Origin: Clostridia bacterium
Lineage (GTDB): Bacteria > Bacillota > Clostridia > TANB77 > UBA1234
NCBI GenBank assembly: GCA_900753975.1
Contig: CAAEBC010000079.1
Span: forward strand, 1 to 12,905
Reading direction: 5' to 3'
Length of the DNA: 12,905 bases
Position numbers and translations under genes: made by a program. Of this stretch, positions 12,844-12,905 are shown piece after piece. Below the pieces are notes generated by a model. That model did not search any database and was not told the DNA's origin. It saw nothing but the letters and a program-made list of their open reading frames with translations. Positions within the stretch are counted from its first letter, which is position 1; each line of letters starts with the position of its first letter.

Positions 12844-12905
12844 CTCTTATCGTCCATGCCGGGCAGAACCCGGAAAAGTACGGTATCAAATACCTTCCCG
12901 GTTTC
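12831..12905 (-). CDS. Possible 3' end of a gene entering from the right
   Basis: On the minus strand the frame is open from the window edge to a TGA at 12831-12833, giving ETGKVFDTVLFRVLPGMD then DKRTLL. Codons are clearly less AT-rich (ACC, CGG, CCC, GGC, GAC) than in the neighbouring genes, and a hairpin follows downstream. This suits the last 24 codons of a flanking or older gene with a different origin. It is too short to identify. Another frame is also open here (GRYLIPYFSGFCPAW, closing at a TAA further down), so the choice of frame is uncertain. Confidence 0.4.
   Translation of the reverse strand, partial: ETGKVFDTVLFRVLPGMDDKRTLL

Noticed and set aside
12822..12850. XerCD dif-like site (CATAA arm near the right repeat)
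   Set aside because: A CATAA arm is visible but the 6-base spacer and the second TTATG arm are not in register, so a dif site is not supported.
12840..12905. tRNA T-arm-like element (CCGGG..CCCGG stem) as an attachment site
   Set aside because: The stem is 5 bp, and the loop does not carry the TTCNANNC pattern; no acceptor or anticodon arm can be drawn.

Overview
The window looks like accessory, horizontally acquired DNA from a gut Bacteroidales (Bacteroides, Phocaeicola or Parabacteroides type). The evidence is strongly AT-rich coding, TAnnTTTG-type -7 promoter boxes instead of -35/-10 boxes, several type II (lipobox) lipoproteins with the short N-termini of this order, and a Bacteroidales mobilization set: a Y1/HUH relaxase, a small ParA-like ATPase, a DUF3408-like protein and a VirD4/TraG-type coupling protein. 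No integrase, replication initiator or T4SS channel gene is present, so from this window it could be a plasmid, an integrative mobilizable element or part of a conjugative element.

Layout. (1) 1-2853, plus strand: AT-rich upstream region with an inverted repeat, then relaxase, ParA-like ATPase and DUF3408-like protein, ending at a strong bidirectional hairpin (2907-2936). (2) 2942-4902, minus strand: a two-gene operon of an alpha-oxoamine synthase (PLP enzyme of the BioF/KBL/SPT/CqsA fold group) and a TetR-type regulator. It diverges from (3) 5071-6069, a lipoprotein with a Cys/His pattern resembling papain-like domains. The 168 bp between (2) and (3) hold opposing promoters and two clean dyads, one overlapping the lipoprotein promoter. 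(4) 6281-9764, plus strand: a lipoprotein with a beta-trefoil-like central region, a MACPF pore-forming lipoprotein (the fold of the Bacteroidales secreted antimicrobial proteins, BSAPs), and a small lipocalin-like lipoprotein. (5) 9765-10198: a 434 bp intergenic region with five direct copies of GGTATCA, an inverted repeat and coding-like relics. (6) 10199-12761, minus strand: a three-gene operon of a small conserved-looking protein, the coupling ATPase and an XRE-type regulator. (7) 12781-12905: a hairpin, a repeat copy inverted relative to the left end, and what looks like the 3' end of a gene entering from the right.

Reading of the whole: a mobilization backbone split into two blocks carries an antagonism-type cargo of surface lipoproteins (MACPF toxin candidate, lectin-like partner candidate, possible immunity lipoprotein, Cys/His lipoprotein). 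Between them sits an unusual synthase-regulator pair that could make and sense a small ketone or lipid precursor, or alter membrane lipids. The linkage of the synthase-regulator pair to the toxin-like cargo is inference. A degenerate boundary repeat around the core TGATACC/GGTATCA lies at the left end, before the MACPF block, between the MACPF and coupling-protein blocks and at the right end, suggesting modular assembly through a recurrent recombination or boundary sequence.
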